The notes: generated from the letters alone by a model not told the origin. Shown: positions 8,584 to 17,682, counted from the first letter of the stretch. The stretch: DNA of 64,000 bases from Oceanobacillus halophilus (GCF_003628505.1 NZ_RBZP01000014.1:1-64000), one strand, 5' to 3'. Made by a program: numbers and translations.

Positions 8584-9295
8584 TCGTCATCTCCAGGAAT
8601 ACTTCTTCTAAAGAGTCATTGGAAGGGTTTTGCTCGCGTAGTTCTTGTAACGTTCCATAAAATAGCAATTTCCCATGATTAATGATGGCAACTTCATCAA
8701 CCAACTGTTCAACAACTTCTAAACCATGACTGGAGAAGAATACCGTATTTCCCTTTTCTGCATGTTCACGCAACATTTCCTTTAATAGGTAAGATGATTT
8801 TGGATCAAGCCCAGTTAATGGCTCATCTAATATCCAAATAGGTGGATCATGCAGTAAGACTCCTGTCACAATAATTTTTTGCCGCATACCATGGGAATAA
8901 GTTTGTATATAATCATTTAATGCTGTATAAATGGAAAATTGTTTGGTAACTCTTTCAATTCGCTCTTTCCGAATGTCTGATGGGATATTAAATATGTCAC
9001 CAATAAAATTTAGGTACTCCATTCCCTTCAATCGTAAAAACATATCTGGATGATCAGGCACAAGACCAAAGGTTTTTTTAGCTTCCATTGGTTGTTTCTC
9101 AATATCATAGCCATTTAAAGTGATGGTACCTTCATCTATTGGGAGAATCCCAGTCATCATTTTAATTGTCGTTGATTTCCCTGCTCCGTTTGGGCCTAAG
9201 AATCCAACAATTTTCCCATGGGGTATTGTTAAGTTTAAATGATCAATCGTTCTTCTGGACGAAAAACTTTTTGTCACATTTTTAATTTCAATCAT
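8573..9295 (-). CDS. ABC exporter ATP-binding protein
   Basis: ATPase subunit of 240 aa that energises the downstream permease. Walker A is GPNGAGKST (about 34-42), the signature motif is YSHGMRQKI, Walker B is WILDEPLTGLD, and the H-loop is SSHGLEVVE. A C-terminal segment ending SLEEVFLEMT is typical of drug/antibiotic or Nod-type exporters. It starts with ATG seven bases after AAGGAGG and precedes the permease with an 11-bp overlap. The upstream region holds a dispersed repeat. Confidence 0.88.
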   Translation of the reverse strand: MIEIKNVTKSFSSRRTIDHLNLTIPHGKIVGFLGPNGAGKSTTIKMMTGILPIDEGTITLNGYDIEKQPMEAKKTFGLVPDHPDMFLRLKGMEYLNFIGDIFNIPSDIRKERIERVTKQFSIYTALNDYIQTYSHGMRQKIIVTGVLLHDPPIWILDEPLTGLDPKSSYLLKEMLREHAEKGNTVFFSSHGLEVVEQLVDEVAIINHGKLLFYGTLQELREQNPSNDSLEEVFLEMTNDA

Positions 9296-9366
9296 TGTAT
9301 TCCTCCTTGCTTATCGCTAGTGATTGTGACATTATTAGTGACTATTGCTATTTATGATTTGTCGTA

Positions 9367-9805
9367 GTTGATAGAAACTGTTGATTTATTTAATTTAGAA
9401 TAGTTAGCTCTCGCTTACACTTATGAATATTTTCTGCTAGGATTCGCTACGGCAGAATACTTCGCTTTCCGCGGGCACGGCCTCAGCCTCCTCGCGGAAA
9501 AACCACCGCTGTGGGGTCTTCGGACACGTGCTTTTCCCGCAGGAGTCTCCGTATTCTGCCTCCGCTATGTTTCATGCACTAAATATTTTTAAAGTTAAAG
9601 TCAATAATGCTACGTTTGGTATATTATTCCTCGTAAAAACAGAATTTTTCTAGTTAAAATCAGGTAGAGCAGGAACTTAGCGGAAATACACGGAGACTCC
9701 TGCGGGAAGAAAAGCCTAGGCTCAGCAGCGCCCGCGGAAAGCGTAGTGTATTTCCGTAGCGGGTGTTAAGCAGTATTTTGAATTAAAGATATCAACAGTC
9801 TATAC
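9367..9805. repeat. Dispersed palindromic repeat, copy 2
   Basis: A full copy running from GTTGATAGAAACT to CAACAGTCTATAC. The left half is the A subtype (GCAGAATAC and GTATTCTGCC arms), and the right half is the B subtype (GGAAATACAC and GTGTATTTCC arms). It lies between the divergent ABC ATPase and methionine aminopeptidase genes. Outside it, 9296-10051 shows only AT-rich promoter-like sequence. Confidence 0.9.
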
Positions 9806-10051
9806 AAACTCCACATTAAGAGTTTATGCAGTTTTAGTAATGGTGATTGAATATAATCGTGATTTCGTGGGCGGTTTGGCTATTATTTATGGATAACAAG
9901 GTAATTTCTTCGTCCAAAATACTGTTACTTCTGCAGAACACTCGAGTTTGTGATAGAATTTAAAAGGTTACTATTATATCTTACGTTAAATAATGATTTA
10001 TTTAAATATGTATTAATGATTTTTTGTGCAATCAAAGAGAGGAAGATGTAA

Positions 10052-10807
10052 ATGATTACTCGTAAAAGTAAACGTGAAATTGAGAAAATGCAAGCGGCAG
10101 GTGATTTGCTTGTACAAACACATAAAGAAATTGCCAAAATGATAAAACCAGGAATTACAACCATGGAAATCGATACTTTTGTAGAAGACTTTTTAGCAAA
10201 AAATGGCGCAACGCCTGAACAAAAGGGTTATAACGGTTATCCTTATGCTATCTGTGCCTCTATAAATGATGAAATTTGTCATGGGTTTCCAAGGGAAGAA
10301 CCATTGCAGGATGGAGATATTGTTACCATTGATATGGTTGTTAATTTAGATGGAGGTTTAGCAGACTCAGCTTGGACATATGCTGTGGGGAATGTTGATG
10401 AAAAAGGAAAACGACTAATGGAAGTTACAAAGGAATCTCTTTACAAAGGTATTGAACAAGCGCAAGTTGGGAGCAGAATTGGTGATATCGGTCATGCCAT
10501 CCAAACTTATGCTGAGGGAGAAGGTTTCTCTGTTGTTCGTGATTTTACTGGACATGGAATCGGGCCTACCATACACGAAGACCCACATATTCCACATTTC
10601 GGTTTACCTAATAAGGGTTTGCGTTTAAAAGAAGGAATGGTTATTACCATTGAACCAATGATAAATGAAGGCGATTGGCAAAGCAAAATGGATTCTAACA
10701 ATTGGACGGCAAGAACAGTTGACCAAAGTCGTTCTGCACAATATGAACATACCATTGTTATTACAAAAGATGGTCCATTACTTATTACCGATCAAGATAA
10801 AGAATAA
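10052..10807 (+). CDS. Type I methionine aminopeptidase (MapB-like)
   Basis: Removes the N-terminal Met from nascent proteins in the cytoplasm. The five metal ligands are visible: D94 (IDMVVNLD), D105 (ADSAW), H168 (TGHGIG), E201 (TIEPM) and E232 (YEHT). The substrate-contacting H77 (CHGF) is also there. At 251 aa it matches the type I bacterial form. It stands alone rather than in the secY-adk-map-infA ribosomal cluster, so it is probably the second, YflG/MapB-type enzyme. It starts with ATG after GAGAGGAAG, is flanked by repeats, and is followed by a terminator. Confidence 0.92.
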   Translation: MITRKSKREIEKMQAAGDLLVQTHKEIAKMIKPGITTMEIDTFVEDFLAKNGATPEQKGYNGYPYAICASINDEICHGFPREEPLQDGDIVTIDMVVNLDGGLADSAWTYAVGNVDEKGKRLMEVTKESLYKGIEQAQVGSRIGDIGHAIQTYAEGEGFSVVRDFTGHGIGPTIHEDPHIPHFGLPNKGLRLKEGMVITIEPMINEGDWQSKMDSNNWTARTVDQSRSAQYEHTIVITKDGPLLITDQDKE

Positions 10808-10817
10808 TTAATTCCAC

Positions 10818-10856
10818 ACCCAAGAACTGCTAGAAATAGTCAGTCTCTTGGGTTTT
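10818..10856 (+). terminator. Terminator after the methionine aminopeptidase gene
   Basis: CCCAAGA and TCTTGGG enclose a partly paired loop and are followed by TTTTGTTT. Confidence 0.75.
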
Positions 10857-10908
10857 GTTTATGTATGAAGCCTCTTTTTGTATAGTTTGGCCTTTTTGAA
10901 GTTTTACA

Positions 10909-11530
10909 GTGGATAGAAACTCTTAATAACTTGAATTCAGAGTAATGTGCTTAACATCGCTACGGAAATACACTACGCTTTCCGCGGGGAGCTGGTGAGC
11001 CTCCTTCGTGCTGACGCACAAAGCAGTCTCACCGATGCTCTTCTTCCCGCAGGACAAGGAACGCTTCGGCAGGGTTGCATCGCACGCAGAAAAAAGTGGT
11101 TTTCTTTTTTCAAGGAGTCTCCGTGTATTTCCTCCGCTATGTTATCTGCTCTACTAAATAAGGAATATGAAAATATGCTGTTTTTAAGAAGAATAACGGT
11201 CTTAAACGTGATTTCACGAGTTATAAATTAAAAAAGACTTGAGCATCCATCTTAGCGGAGGCAGAATACGGAGACTCTGCGGAATAGCACGTGTCCGAAG
11301 ACCGCGCAGCGAGGGAACTCCTTGATTAAGCTTCTTTGGCCCTTGCGCCGAGGAAGCCTACTTCAAAGTATTACTAGTAGACGCAGGCGCAGTATGCTTT
11401 TTACGCGAGGAGGCTGAGGCCGTGCCCGCGGAAAGCGAAGTATTCTGCCGGAGCGAATGACCGCACAAATCAAACATAAGTCTGAGCGAGAGCTTCACTA
11501 TTCTGAATTAAAGAAGTTGACAATCTATAC
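10909..11530. repeat. Dispersed palindromic repeat, copy 3
   Basis: A full copy with a B-type half on the left and an A-type half on the right. It carries both optional modules: the AT/GC-mixed 60-bp module at about 11052-11118, and the 82-bp loop module at 11311-11391 containing TTGCGCCGAGGAAGCC. The left terminus is degenerate (GTGGATAGAAACT). It fills most of the gap between map and the BtuF-like gene. Confidence 0.9.
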
Positions 11531-11614
11531 AAAAAGTAAAGTAAAGTCATGTTAAAGAGCGACAGTCTTTAGGGCCTATATGTAAAAAATTATAGTGTTT
11601 AGGGGGAGAGTTTC

Positions 11615-12379
11615 TTGAGAATCGTTTCTATTTGTCCGAGTAATACAGAAATACTAGCTTATTTAGATCAAACGAACTTATTAGTTGGTGTGGATGATTT
11701 TTCTGATTGGCCAGATTCTGTATTGGATTTACCCAAAGTAGGACCTGATCTTACGATTGATATGGATAAAGTAGCTGAACTACAGCCAGACCTTGTATTA
11801 GCTTCATTAAGTGTACCTGGTATGGAAAAAAACATTGAGGCACTTGATGAAAAACAACTGCCTTATATAATTTTAAATCCAAATTCTTTAAAGGAAATTG
11901 CTGAAGATATCAGAAAAGTTGGGGAAGTTATAGGATTAAAGGAATTAGGAAATCAGAAAGCAGCGGAATTTTTAAATGAAGTGCAAGGGTATCGTCGATG
12001 TGCTAACAAGAAAATAGATAAGCCCAGTCTTTATTGGGAATGGTGGCCAAAGCCCATATTTACACCTGGTGGGTTGAATTGGTTAACGGAGATTAGTGAA
12101 CTAGCTGGAGGAGTAAATGTTTTCGCAACTGAAAAAATAGCTAGTCATCAAACAGACTGGGACTCTGTGAAAAAACGTAATCCCGATCATATCTGTATGG
12201 TATGGGTTGGAGTGAAGGAAGAAAAAATGCGGCCAGAGCTCGTCATGAAACGACCAGGGTGGAAAGAAATGAAAGCTATTCAAAAGGGGAATATCCATGT
12301 CTTGGAAGAATCACTATTCTGCCGCCCCTCTCCTAGGCTATTAGAAGGATTAAAAAAGCTAATAAAGGTACTGGAATAA
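11615..12379 (+). CDS. BtuF-like cobalamin/metal-chelate binding protein, no signal peptide
   Basis: Periplasmic-binding-protein fold of the BtuF/FepB type (cobalamin or iron-chelate ligand). The N-terminus MRIVSICPSNTEILAYL and the motif DLVLAS are typical, as are conserved aromatic residues in YWEWWPKPIFTPGGLNWLTE. There is no signal peptide or lipobox, so the protein should be cytoplasmic. That is seen in a Firmicutes branch annotated as cobalamin-binding protein. It begins with TTG after AGGGGGAG, and no ABC permease or ATPase genes are adjacent. The role may be vitamin B12 handling, but the sequence alone does not prove the ligand. Confidence 0.78.
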   Translation: MRIVSICPSNTEILAYLDQTNLLVGVDDFSDWPDSVLDLPKVGPDLTIDMDKVAELQPDLVLASLSVPGMEKNIEALDEKQLPYIILNPNSLKEIAEDIRKVGEVIGLKELGNQKAAEFLNEVQGYRRCANKKIDKPSLYWEWWPKPIFTPGGLNWLTEISELAGGVNVFATEKIASHQTDWDSVKKRNPDHICMVWVGVKEEKMRPELVMKRPGWKEMKAIQKGNIHVLEESLFCRPSPRLLEGLKKLIKVLE

Positions 12380-12461
12380 AGAACCATGTTTTATGATGGG
12401 GAGAAGCAATTTAGAGGCGTTTTTGATAAGATAAAACTCATAGATGCAATCTTGTTAGATA

Positions 12462-12508
12462 AAAGTACTCAAGGACATAATTTCCATCAATATGTCCTTG
12501 AGTATGAA
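12462..12508. terminator. Bidirectional terminator between BtuF-like gene and nhaC
   Basis: ACTCAAGGACATA and TATGTCCTTGAGT form a 13-bp stem between the convergent genes. Confidence 0.85.
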
Positions 12509-12509
12509 T

Positions 12510-13886
12510 TTATTTTGGCGTTTTTCCGATTAATGAGCGTCCACCAAATAATACGGTAATCACCGGACTAAGCAAGCAAAAGAAGGCAAATGGCAAGTAC
12601 TCTAAAACGGAAACCCCGAGGACATCGGCAATAAACACACCACAAACGCTCCATGGTATAAGTGGATTTATTACAGTTCCAGCATCTTCCAGCGTTCTTG
12701 ATAATGCTTTTTTAGACAGACCGGCTTTTTCGTAAAGTCCTTTAAAAGTTTCACCTGTTAACAAAATAGATAGATATTGTTCACCGATTAGGACATTTGT
12801 CCCGATAGCTGTTGCGGCAGTAGTTAAAATCGTTGTACGGATGTTTTTAATCTTATCTTTAAAGGCATTAAGCAAGCTTGGAATAATTCCTGTTACAAAT
12901 AATAAGCCTCCAAAGCTCAAAGCTAGAATAACAAGTGAAATAGTAAATAACATGCTGTTAATCCCACCTTTGGTTAACAGTTCATTTACTGGTTCGAAAT
13001 CAGTCGTTCCTGTATAACCGTTAAACCAAACGGACCAAATTTCAGGCCAGGTAAACTGATTATTTAGCCATGCAAAAAAAGTTGCTACCAAGCTTGTTGA
13101 TGCTAGTGCCACGAATGCAGGGACCCTGAAAAATGTACATAAGATGAGAAAAACTAATGGAATCCAAGAGGTCCAATAAATAAGGCCTGAATTCACTAGA
13201 GCAGCTTGAAAGTCGCTAATATTTGTCAATGATACGGTTTTCTCAGGAGATAAAAATACAAAAATAATAAATGAAATAATAAATGCAGGGATGGTAGTTA
13301 AACTAATATGCTTGATATGCTCAAACAAATCAACACCTACAATGGTTGATGCTAGGTTTGTGGTATCCGACAGTGGAGACATTTTATCACCAAAAAATGC
13401 GCCAGATACAATAGCTCCTGCAGTAACTGCCAGTGAGACATCCATCGCATTAGCCATACCTATAAATGCTACACCAATGGTTGCTGTTGTAGTTAGAGAA
13501 CTTCCTAGTGACACACCGATAATTGCAGTTATAGCAAATACAATAGCGAAAAACCAAGTTCCATTAATGATTGAAAATCCAGCATAAATCATTGTAGGGA
13601 TTGTTCCGCTAACCATCCAACTACTAATCAAAATACCTATTAAGAAGAATAAGTAAATAGCGCCCATACCAGATTTAGCCCCAGCAATCATTGCAGTTTC
13701 AAGATTTTTAAATGTAATTCCTTTTAAGAAACCATAAGCTAAGAGCAAAAAGATTCCTAATAAAATGGGAATATGAGGTTTAGTTCCAAGGCCAATAATG
13801 AAATAGCTAATAAGACCGACGATTAAAATTAAAAATAATAACGATTCTTGCCAGGATGGCTGGTATTTAGGTTGAATAGGAAACAT
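12510..13886 (-). CDS. nhaC: NhaC-family Na+/H+ antiporter or amino acid transporter
   Basis: Integral membrane antiporter of the NhaC/MleN family, 458 aa with about 11-12 membrane segments. Family motifs include the acidic, Gly/Ser/Thr-rich core SLGSSLTTTATIG and GAFFGDKMSPLSDTTNLA (about 165-182), plus NPLIPWSVCG near the C-terminus. Members exchange Na+ for H+ or move organic substrates (malate/lactate, amino acids). A T-box leader on the same strand about 0.7 kb upstream points to an amino acid substrate; T-box-controlled NhaC-type proteins have been proposed as amino acid (notably tyrosine) transporters. A 590-bp repeat lies between the leader and the start codon. The start follows AGGAGG. 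Confidence 0.88.
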   Translation of the reverse strand: MFPIQPKYQPSWQESLLFLILIVGLISYFIIGLGTKPHIPILLGIFLLLAYGFLKGITFKNLETAMIAGAKSGMGAIYLFFLIGILISSWMVSGTIPTMIYAGFSIINGTWFFAIVFAITAIIGVSLGSSLTTTATIGVAFIGMANAMDVSLAVTAGAIVSGAFFGDKMSPLSDTTNLASTIVGVDLFEHIKHISLTTIPAFIISFIIFVFLSPEKTVSLTNISDFQAALVNSGLIYWTSWIPLVFLILCTFFRVPAFVALASTSLVATFFAWLNNQFTWPEIWSVWFNGYTGTTDFEPVNELLTKGGINSMLFTISLVILALSFGGLLFVTGIIPSLLNAFKDKIKNIRTTILTTAATAIGTNVLIGEQYLSILLTGETFKGLYEKAGLSKKALSRTLEDAGTVINPLIPWSVCGVFIADVLGVSVLEYLPFAFFCLLSPVITVLFGGRSLIGKTPK

Positions 13887-13935
13887 ATGATGACCTCCTG
13901 TATTGTTGTAAAATAATATAGGATTTTACATTGCA

Positions 13936-14525
13936 GTTGATAGAAACTGTTGATAAGTTTAATTAAGAATAAATAACTAATGGAGCGATTCGTTAACACC
14001 GCTACGGAAATACACTACGCTTTCCGCGGGCGCTGCTGAGCCTACTCCGAGCTATCGCTCTACGTAGTCTCACCTAGGCTTTTCATCCCGCAGGACAAGG
14101 AACGCTTCGGCAGTGAAACATCGCACGCAGAAAAAAGTGATCTTCTTTTTTCAAGGAGTCTCCGTGCATTTCCTCCGCTGATTTGTGCTGTTCAACTTTC
14201 TTATATAATTGGGTATCTTTTAATAAATGAATAAATGATAATTCTTCTGATATTAGCCAAAAATGGTCACGCTCCTAAAAACAGTGTTGATTGGAGCGGA
14301 GGGCAGTCGACTCCTCGAAAATAAAGGGCAATTTTCTTCGTGCGATGTAATGCTGCCGTAGCCTTCCTTGTCCTGCGGGAAGAGAGGCCTAGATGAGACC
14401 CCGCAGTGCGATAGCACGAGGAGGCTCATCAGCCGCCCGCGGAAAGCGACTGCCCGGAGCGGAAATCAACAACGCACTACATTACACATTTATTTTTAAT
14501 TAAGTTAATCAGGATTCTATACATA
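13936..14525. repeat. Dispersed palindromic repeat, copy 4
   Basis: A full copy, with TTAATTAAGAATAAATA-type termini. The left half is subtype B with the 60-bp module, and the right half is subtype C (GGGCAGTCG and CGACTGCCC arms, with GATGAG and CTCATC as inner arms). It sits between the T-box terminator and the nhaC start, so a read-through transcript would contain all of it. Confidence 0.9.
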
Positions 14526-14599
14526 TTGCCACTTAGAACAAGAAAAATTTCGAAAGAGCTATGGTAAAAAACGCAAAGCTTCAGAAAGTAGCTCAAAAT

Positions 14600-14818
14600 A
14601 AAAAAACTCCATCCCTAATAGGGACGAAGTTTTCTCCGCGGTACCACCCTGATTGATGAGACATATCATACTCATCCACTTGGCATATTCATCCATTATC
14701 ATGAAATGTGTAATTCAATTATTTTCTGCCAAAGTTTACACCTAACACTTTGTCTCTTATTGCTGCTGGAAAATAACCTACTTAGCATTCTTGGACTAAT
14801 CTATAAAAATTTATGATA
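14600..14818 (-). promoter_or_regulatory. T-box leader (uncharged-tRNA-sensing riboswitch) upstream of nhaC
   Basis: On the minus strand the sequence AGGGTGGTACCGCGG (14634-14650) is the T-box antiterminator consensus. It is preceded by a stem III hairpin (GATGAG, CTCATC) and by Stem I features: AAGTAGG, an AGAGA bulge and a distal loop TTAGGTGTAAAC. It is followed by a terminator hairpin. A possible specifier is TAC (Tyr) at 14712-14710, followed by a purine, but I place it with low confidence. The leader should permit expression when the cognate tRNA is uncharged. The only gene in line is nhaC, beyond the repeat. Confidence 0.88.
14605..14632 (-). terminator. T-box intrinsic terminator
   Basis: On the minus strand AACTTCGTCCC and GGGATGGAGTT pair around TATTA and are followed by a T-run. 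The 5' arm overlaps the sequence needed for the antiterminator, as expected for a T-box. Confidence 0.85.
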
Positions 14819-14824
14819 GTATTG

Positions 14825-14854
14825 AATATACAATTATTAATTAGGTTTTGTCAA
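14825..14854 (-). promoter_or_regulatory. Promoter of the T-box leader
   Basis: On the minus strand TTGACA (14854-14849) and TATATT (14830-14825) are 18 bases apart, a SigA-type promoter placed just before the T-box leader. Confidence 0.7.
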
Positions 14855-14944
14855 TAGGACAAATTTCCAGTGTTTATCTCTTTTATTCATTCAGTAAATT
14901 CGTTATAATAGTTTAAATTTAAAAAGTAATTTGGGGGAGATTAG

Positions 14945-15688
14945 ATGGGGACTGAAGCAGGAGTGAAGACTGCAGAGGAAAATAGAAGTTTGGAAAAAAT
15001 ACATATGTTTCATAAAGGTCTCCTGACTGGTGTTCCGATTATGTTAGGTTATTTACCAATAGCGATTACGTTTGGGGTATTAGCTAGACAAGCAGGAATG
15101 TCCTTAACAGAACTAACACTAATGAGTTTATTGGTCTTTGCAGGCGCATCACAATTCATGGGAGCAAATATGATCGCTGTTGGAGCAGGTGCAGTGGAGA
15201 TTATTATCGCAACATTTGTACTTAATTTTCGACACTTTGTTATGAGCCTTTCTTTTATGAACCAGTTACGTGGTATCGCGCTTAAATGGAACATACCTTT
15301 AACACTAGGATTAACAGATGAGACGTTTGCTGTTTCAGCCCTTCATCCTGATAAGGCAAAAGAAAAACATGGAGCATTATATTATGCCGGTATCATTATC
15401 ATTGCTTATTTATCATGGGTGCTAGGTTCTCTACTTGGTGGAGTTTTAGGGGATATTATACCTGAACAATTGAGTCAAAGTATGGGGATAGCTTTATATG
15501 CCATGTTCATAGGGCTATTAATTCCATCTGTTAAAAAGAATTTAAGAGTTGGCCTTGTCGCTATTGTTGCTATGTTAATAAATGCAGCTTGTGTTGGGAT
15601 TGGAATGAGTACGGGGTGGGCTATTGTAGTCGGAACTGTGCTTGGAGGTTTTAGTGGACTTTACTTTTTAAAGGAGAATAAACAATGA
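14945..15688 (+). CDS. azlC: AzlC-family branched-chain amino acid exporter, large subunit
   Basis: Larger membrane component of an AzlCD/YgaZH-type exporter for branched-chain amino acids. It has about six to seven membrane segments. Family hallmarks are PIxLGYxPIAITFGVLAR near residue 40, FAGASQFMGANM (about 70) and LNFRHFVMSLSF, followed by LTDETFAVS. The start follows GGGGGAGATTAG and TATAAT lies at 14904-14909. Its TGA overlaps the ATG of azlD (ATGA). It is divergent from the T-box leader, so amino acid export and T-box-linked transport sit back to back. Substrate is inferred from the family. Confidence 0.9.
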   Translation: MGTEAGVKTAEENRSLEKIHMFHKGLLTGVPIMLGYLPIAITFGVLARQAGMSLTELTLMSLLVFAGASQFMGANMIAVGAGAVEIIIATFVLNFRHFVMSLSFMNQLRGIALKWNIPLTLGLTDETFAVSALHPDKAKEKHGALYYAGIIIIAYLSWVLGSLLGGVLGDIIPEQLSQSMGIALYAMFIGLLIPSVKKNLRVGLVAIVAMLINAACVGIGMSTGWAIVVGTVLGGFSGLYFLKENKQ

Positions 15689-15981
15689 CGATATTATTGA
15701 TTATTATTGGTATGTCACTGGTGACGATGATACCGCGAGTAATACCTGCTTTTGTTGTAGAAAAGTTGCAGTTCCGACCTTGGATAAATCGTTGGCTAAG
15801 TGCCATTCCATACGCAGCATTAGGTGCACTTATCTTTCCAGGCATAATGACTGTTATACCGGACCAACCAATGGTAGGAATAGTTGGTGGTATTGTTGCT
15901 ATAGTTTTGGCTACATTTGGATTAAATGTTGTTTTAGTGGTGATAGGCGCAATTGCCACGGTATTTTTAATGACGATGTAA
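15685..15981 (+). CDS. azlD: AzlD-family branched-chain amino acid exporter, small subunit
   Basis: Small (98 aa) membrane partner of AzlC, with about four hydrophobic segments. The N-terminal region MTILLIIIGMSLVTMIPRVIPAF shows the conserved (V/M)T.(I/L)PR(V/A)(I/L)P motif of AzlD/YgaH proteins. It overlaps azlC by four bases and should be made and assembled with it. Confidence 0.9.
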   Translation: MTILLIIIGMSLVTMIPRVIPAFVVEKLQFRPWINRWLSAIPYAALGALIFPGIMTVIPDQPMVGIVGGIVAIVLATFGLNVVLVVIGAIATVFLMTM

Positions 15982-16027
15982 AGAATAGGCTATTTCTCTA
16001 AAGAAGATTGTTGTTTTTAAATAGACT

Positions 16028-16137
16028 GTGAATTCCTTTATTTATCCCCACTACAGAAAGCGACTGGCAGGGGCGGAAATCAACAACGCACTTTTTTCAT
16101 ATTTATTCTTAATTAATTACATCAGCAATATATATCA
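16028..16137. repeat. Degenerate dispersed repeat, copy 5
   Basis: A short decayed copy that retains AAAGCGACTGGCAGGGGCGG (C subtype), ATCAACAACGCAC and a TTATTCTTAATTAA terminus. It is between azlD and the convergent CDF gene. The left half is deleted or too diverged to see. Confidence 0.7.
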
Positions 16138-16277
16138 ATTGAGACATCTCAGAAGCAACAAAACTGACGAAAAGAGGCATAGAATAATAGCTCAAAACAC
16201 CCGACTAGTGATGTAAAGACTGCTTATGAATAAGCCAGCTGTCTTGTCGATCTGAAATTTTCTGGACAAGTAGAAAA

Positions 16278-16300
16278 TAGGCTGCGATACCAGCAGCCTA
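16278..16300 (-). terminator. Terminator of the CDF exporter gene
   Basis: On the minus strand TAGGCTGC and GCAGCCTA pair around a short loop and are followed by TTTTCT. The stop codon lies inside the first arm. Confidence 0.75.
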
Positions 16301-17170
16301 CTTATGATAGGGCTCAATGTGAATATGAGCATGAGTGATTCCGTGTTTTTTATATAAATAATTTTCAATATCCTCTGTGATATGGTGGCTTTGTTCCACA
16401 TTTAACTGGGGATTGACTAATACTGTTACTTCGAGAAGAGATTGGTTTCCATGAACACGTCCCTTTACATCTACTACTTTTTTCACTTCTTCTACTTTTC
16501 CTATACTTGTTTTAATTTCTAGTAATTTAGATTCCTCAAAACCATCTGTAAGAGTTAAGGTTGACTCTTTGAAGATTTCCCAAGCTGTTTTACAAATGAT
16601 TATTCCTACAACTAGTGCTGCTAAAGGATCCAGCCAAAATAATCCAAATTGTGCTCCAATGATACCAACAAAAGCACCGATACTAACTAGAGCATCAGAT
16701 TTGTTATCTTGGGCTGCTGCGTTTAAAGAGCTGCTTTCAATTTTTTTAGATAGATTTAGATTATAACGATAGACTAGAAACATGACAATAGCAGCAACAA
16801 GAGCAGTCCATGCAGTTAATAAATCAGGTGAGTGAGAAACTTGTCCATTTATTATTTTTTTTATGGTATCAAATATAACTTGTAAACCAATAAACATCAT
16901 AATAAATGCAGCAAAGAGGGATGCTATTGTTTCTACACGGTAATGCCCATATGGGTGATCTTCATCTGGTGGTTTCCGCGAAATCTTTAAACCAATAAGA
17001 ACCGCTACAGACGCAACTACATCCGATGCGTTATTCAATCCGTCTGCTCGTAATGCATCAGAATTCCCAATTTGGGCGATAACAAGTTTGGCGATAGAAA
17101 GGAGGATATATGCGATAATACTAATCCATGCTCCTTTCTCACCTTGTTTCAAGTTTTCTGAGTAACTCAT
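16298..17170 (-). CDS. Cation diffusion facilitator metal exporter (MneP/MneS-like)
   Basis: Divalent metal/proton antiporter of the CDF family, 290 aa. Six membrane segments occupy roughly residues 12-200. The metal-site motifs are DGLNNASD in helix 2 and DNKSDAL in helix 5, with the HPYGHYRVE loop motif between helices 2 and 3. The C-terminal cytoplasmic domain contains the GNQSLLEVTVLVNP strand and ends in a His-rich stretch (HAHIHIEPYHK). Length and motifs fit the Mn2+ exporters MneP/MneS of B. subtilis, but metal choice cannot be read with certainty. The start follows GTGGAGGAAA. Confidence 0.88.
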   Translation of the reverse strand: MSYSENLKQGEKGAWISIIAYILLSIAKLVIAQIGNSDALRADGLNNASDVVASVAVLIGLKISRKPPDEDHPYGHYRVETIASLFAAFIMMFIGLQVIFDTIKKIINGQVSHSPDLLTAWTALVAAIVMFLVYRYNLNLSKKIESSSLNAAAQDNKSDALVSIGAFVGIIGAQFGLFWLDPLAALVVGIIICKTAWEIFKESTLTLTDGFEESKLLEIKTSIGKVEEVKKVVDVKGRVHGNQSLLEVTVLVNPQLNVEQSHHITEDIENYLYKKHGITHAHIHIEPYHK

Positions 17171-17444
17171 TCAGTTTCCTCCACTAATTTAATCATTGCC
17201 GCAATTCAAGAACATGCAATTATGTAGTTATCATAGTTTAACAAATGAAATCCTGTTGGGTCTAGAGAAACATTAAAAGCTATGGTTATATGTATTGACA
17301 CCAACTAATTATTTTTCATTTGGCTAAAAACACAACTGCAATATTAGTATTGATAAAAAATAGTAAAGTTATTTCAGTTTAAATTAGTTGCAATTTTTCT
17401 AAAAATTTAGGATAATGTATAAAAGAATAAGGGGGAGTTCTCAG

Positions 17445-17678
17445 TTGAAAAAGCAAAAGGTCGTCTATCGTTTTTGTCGTTACAAAGGTGAAAAACTTCA
17501 TGCTAGAAAAGAAATCCCTTATGAATTAAAGTTCAGTGCCCAGTTATTATTAGATGAGATTTGTTTTAACTGGAATAAACAGAAGATTGTAGAGAAGCTG
17601 AACCATTCGATTGAAACTGGTAATAAAAATGATTTTATTTCGTTTAGTAATGCGTACAAGCAATTTGTATGGGAGTAA
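17445..17678 (+). CDS. Small IDEAL-domain protein
   Basis: A 77-residue protein. The C-terminal half (LLLDEICFNWNKQKIVEKLN, then FISFSNAYKQF) fits the IDEAL domain found in several short Bacillus proteins, which is thought to mediate protein contacts. The basic N-terminus KKQKVVYRFCRYKGEKLHA has no motif I recognise. I chose TTG at 17445 because GGGGGAG is seven bases upstream; an in-frame ATG at 17415 has no ribosome site. A terminator follows. Function unknown. Confidence 0.72.
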   Translation: MKKQKVVYRFCRYKGEKLHARKEIPYELKFSAQLLLDEICFNWNKQKIVEKLNHSIETGNKNDFISFSNAYKQFVWE

Positions 17679-17682
17679 TATA

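Noticed and set aside
9367-9805. Dispersed repeats as insertion sequences with their own transposase
   Set aside because: No copy encodes anything like a transposase and none is longer than about 653 bp. At most they are non-autonomous elements.
10947-11231. Open frames of 60-120 codons inside the dispersed repeats (here and at 18073-18303, 26533-26814, 36974-37228, 50312-50662 and 61345-61527)
   Set aside because: They run in several frames and on both strands of the same repeated palindromes, lack proper ribosome sites, and are not kept open between copies. They are side effects of GC-rich hairpins.
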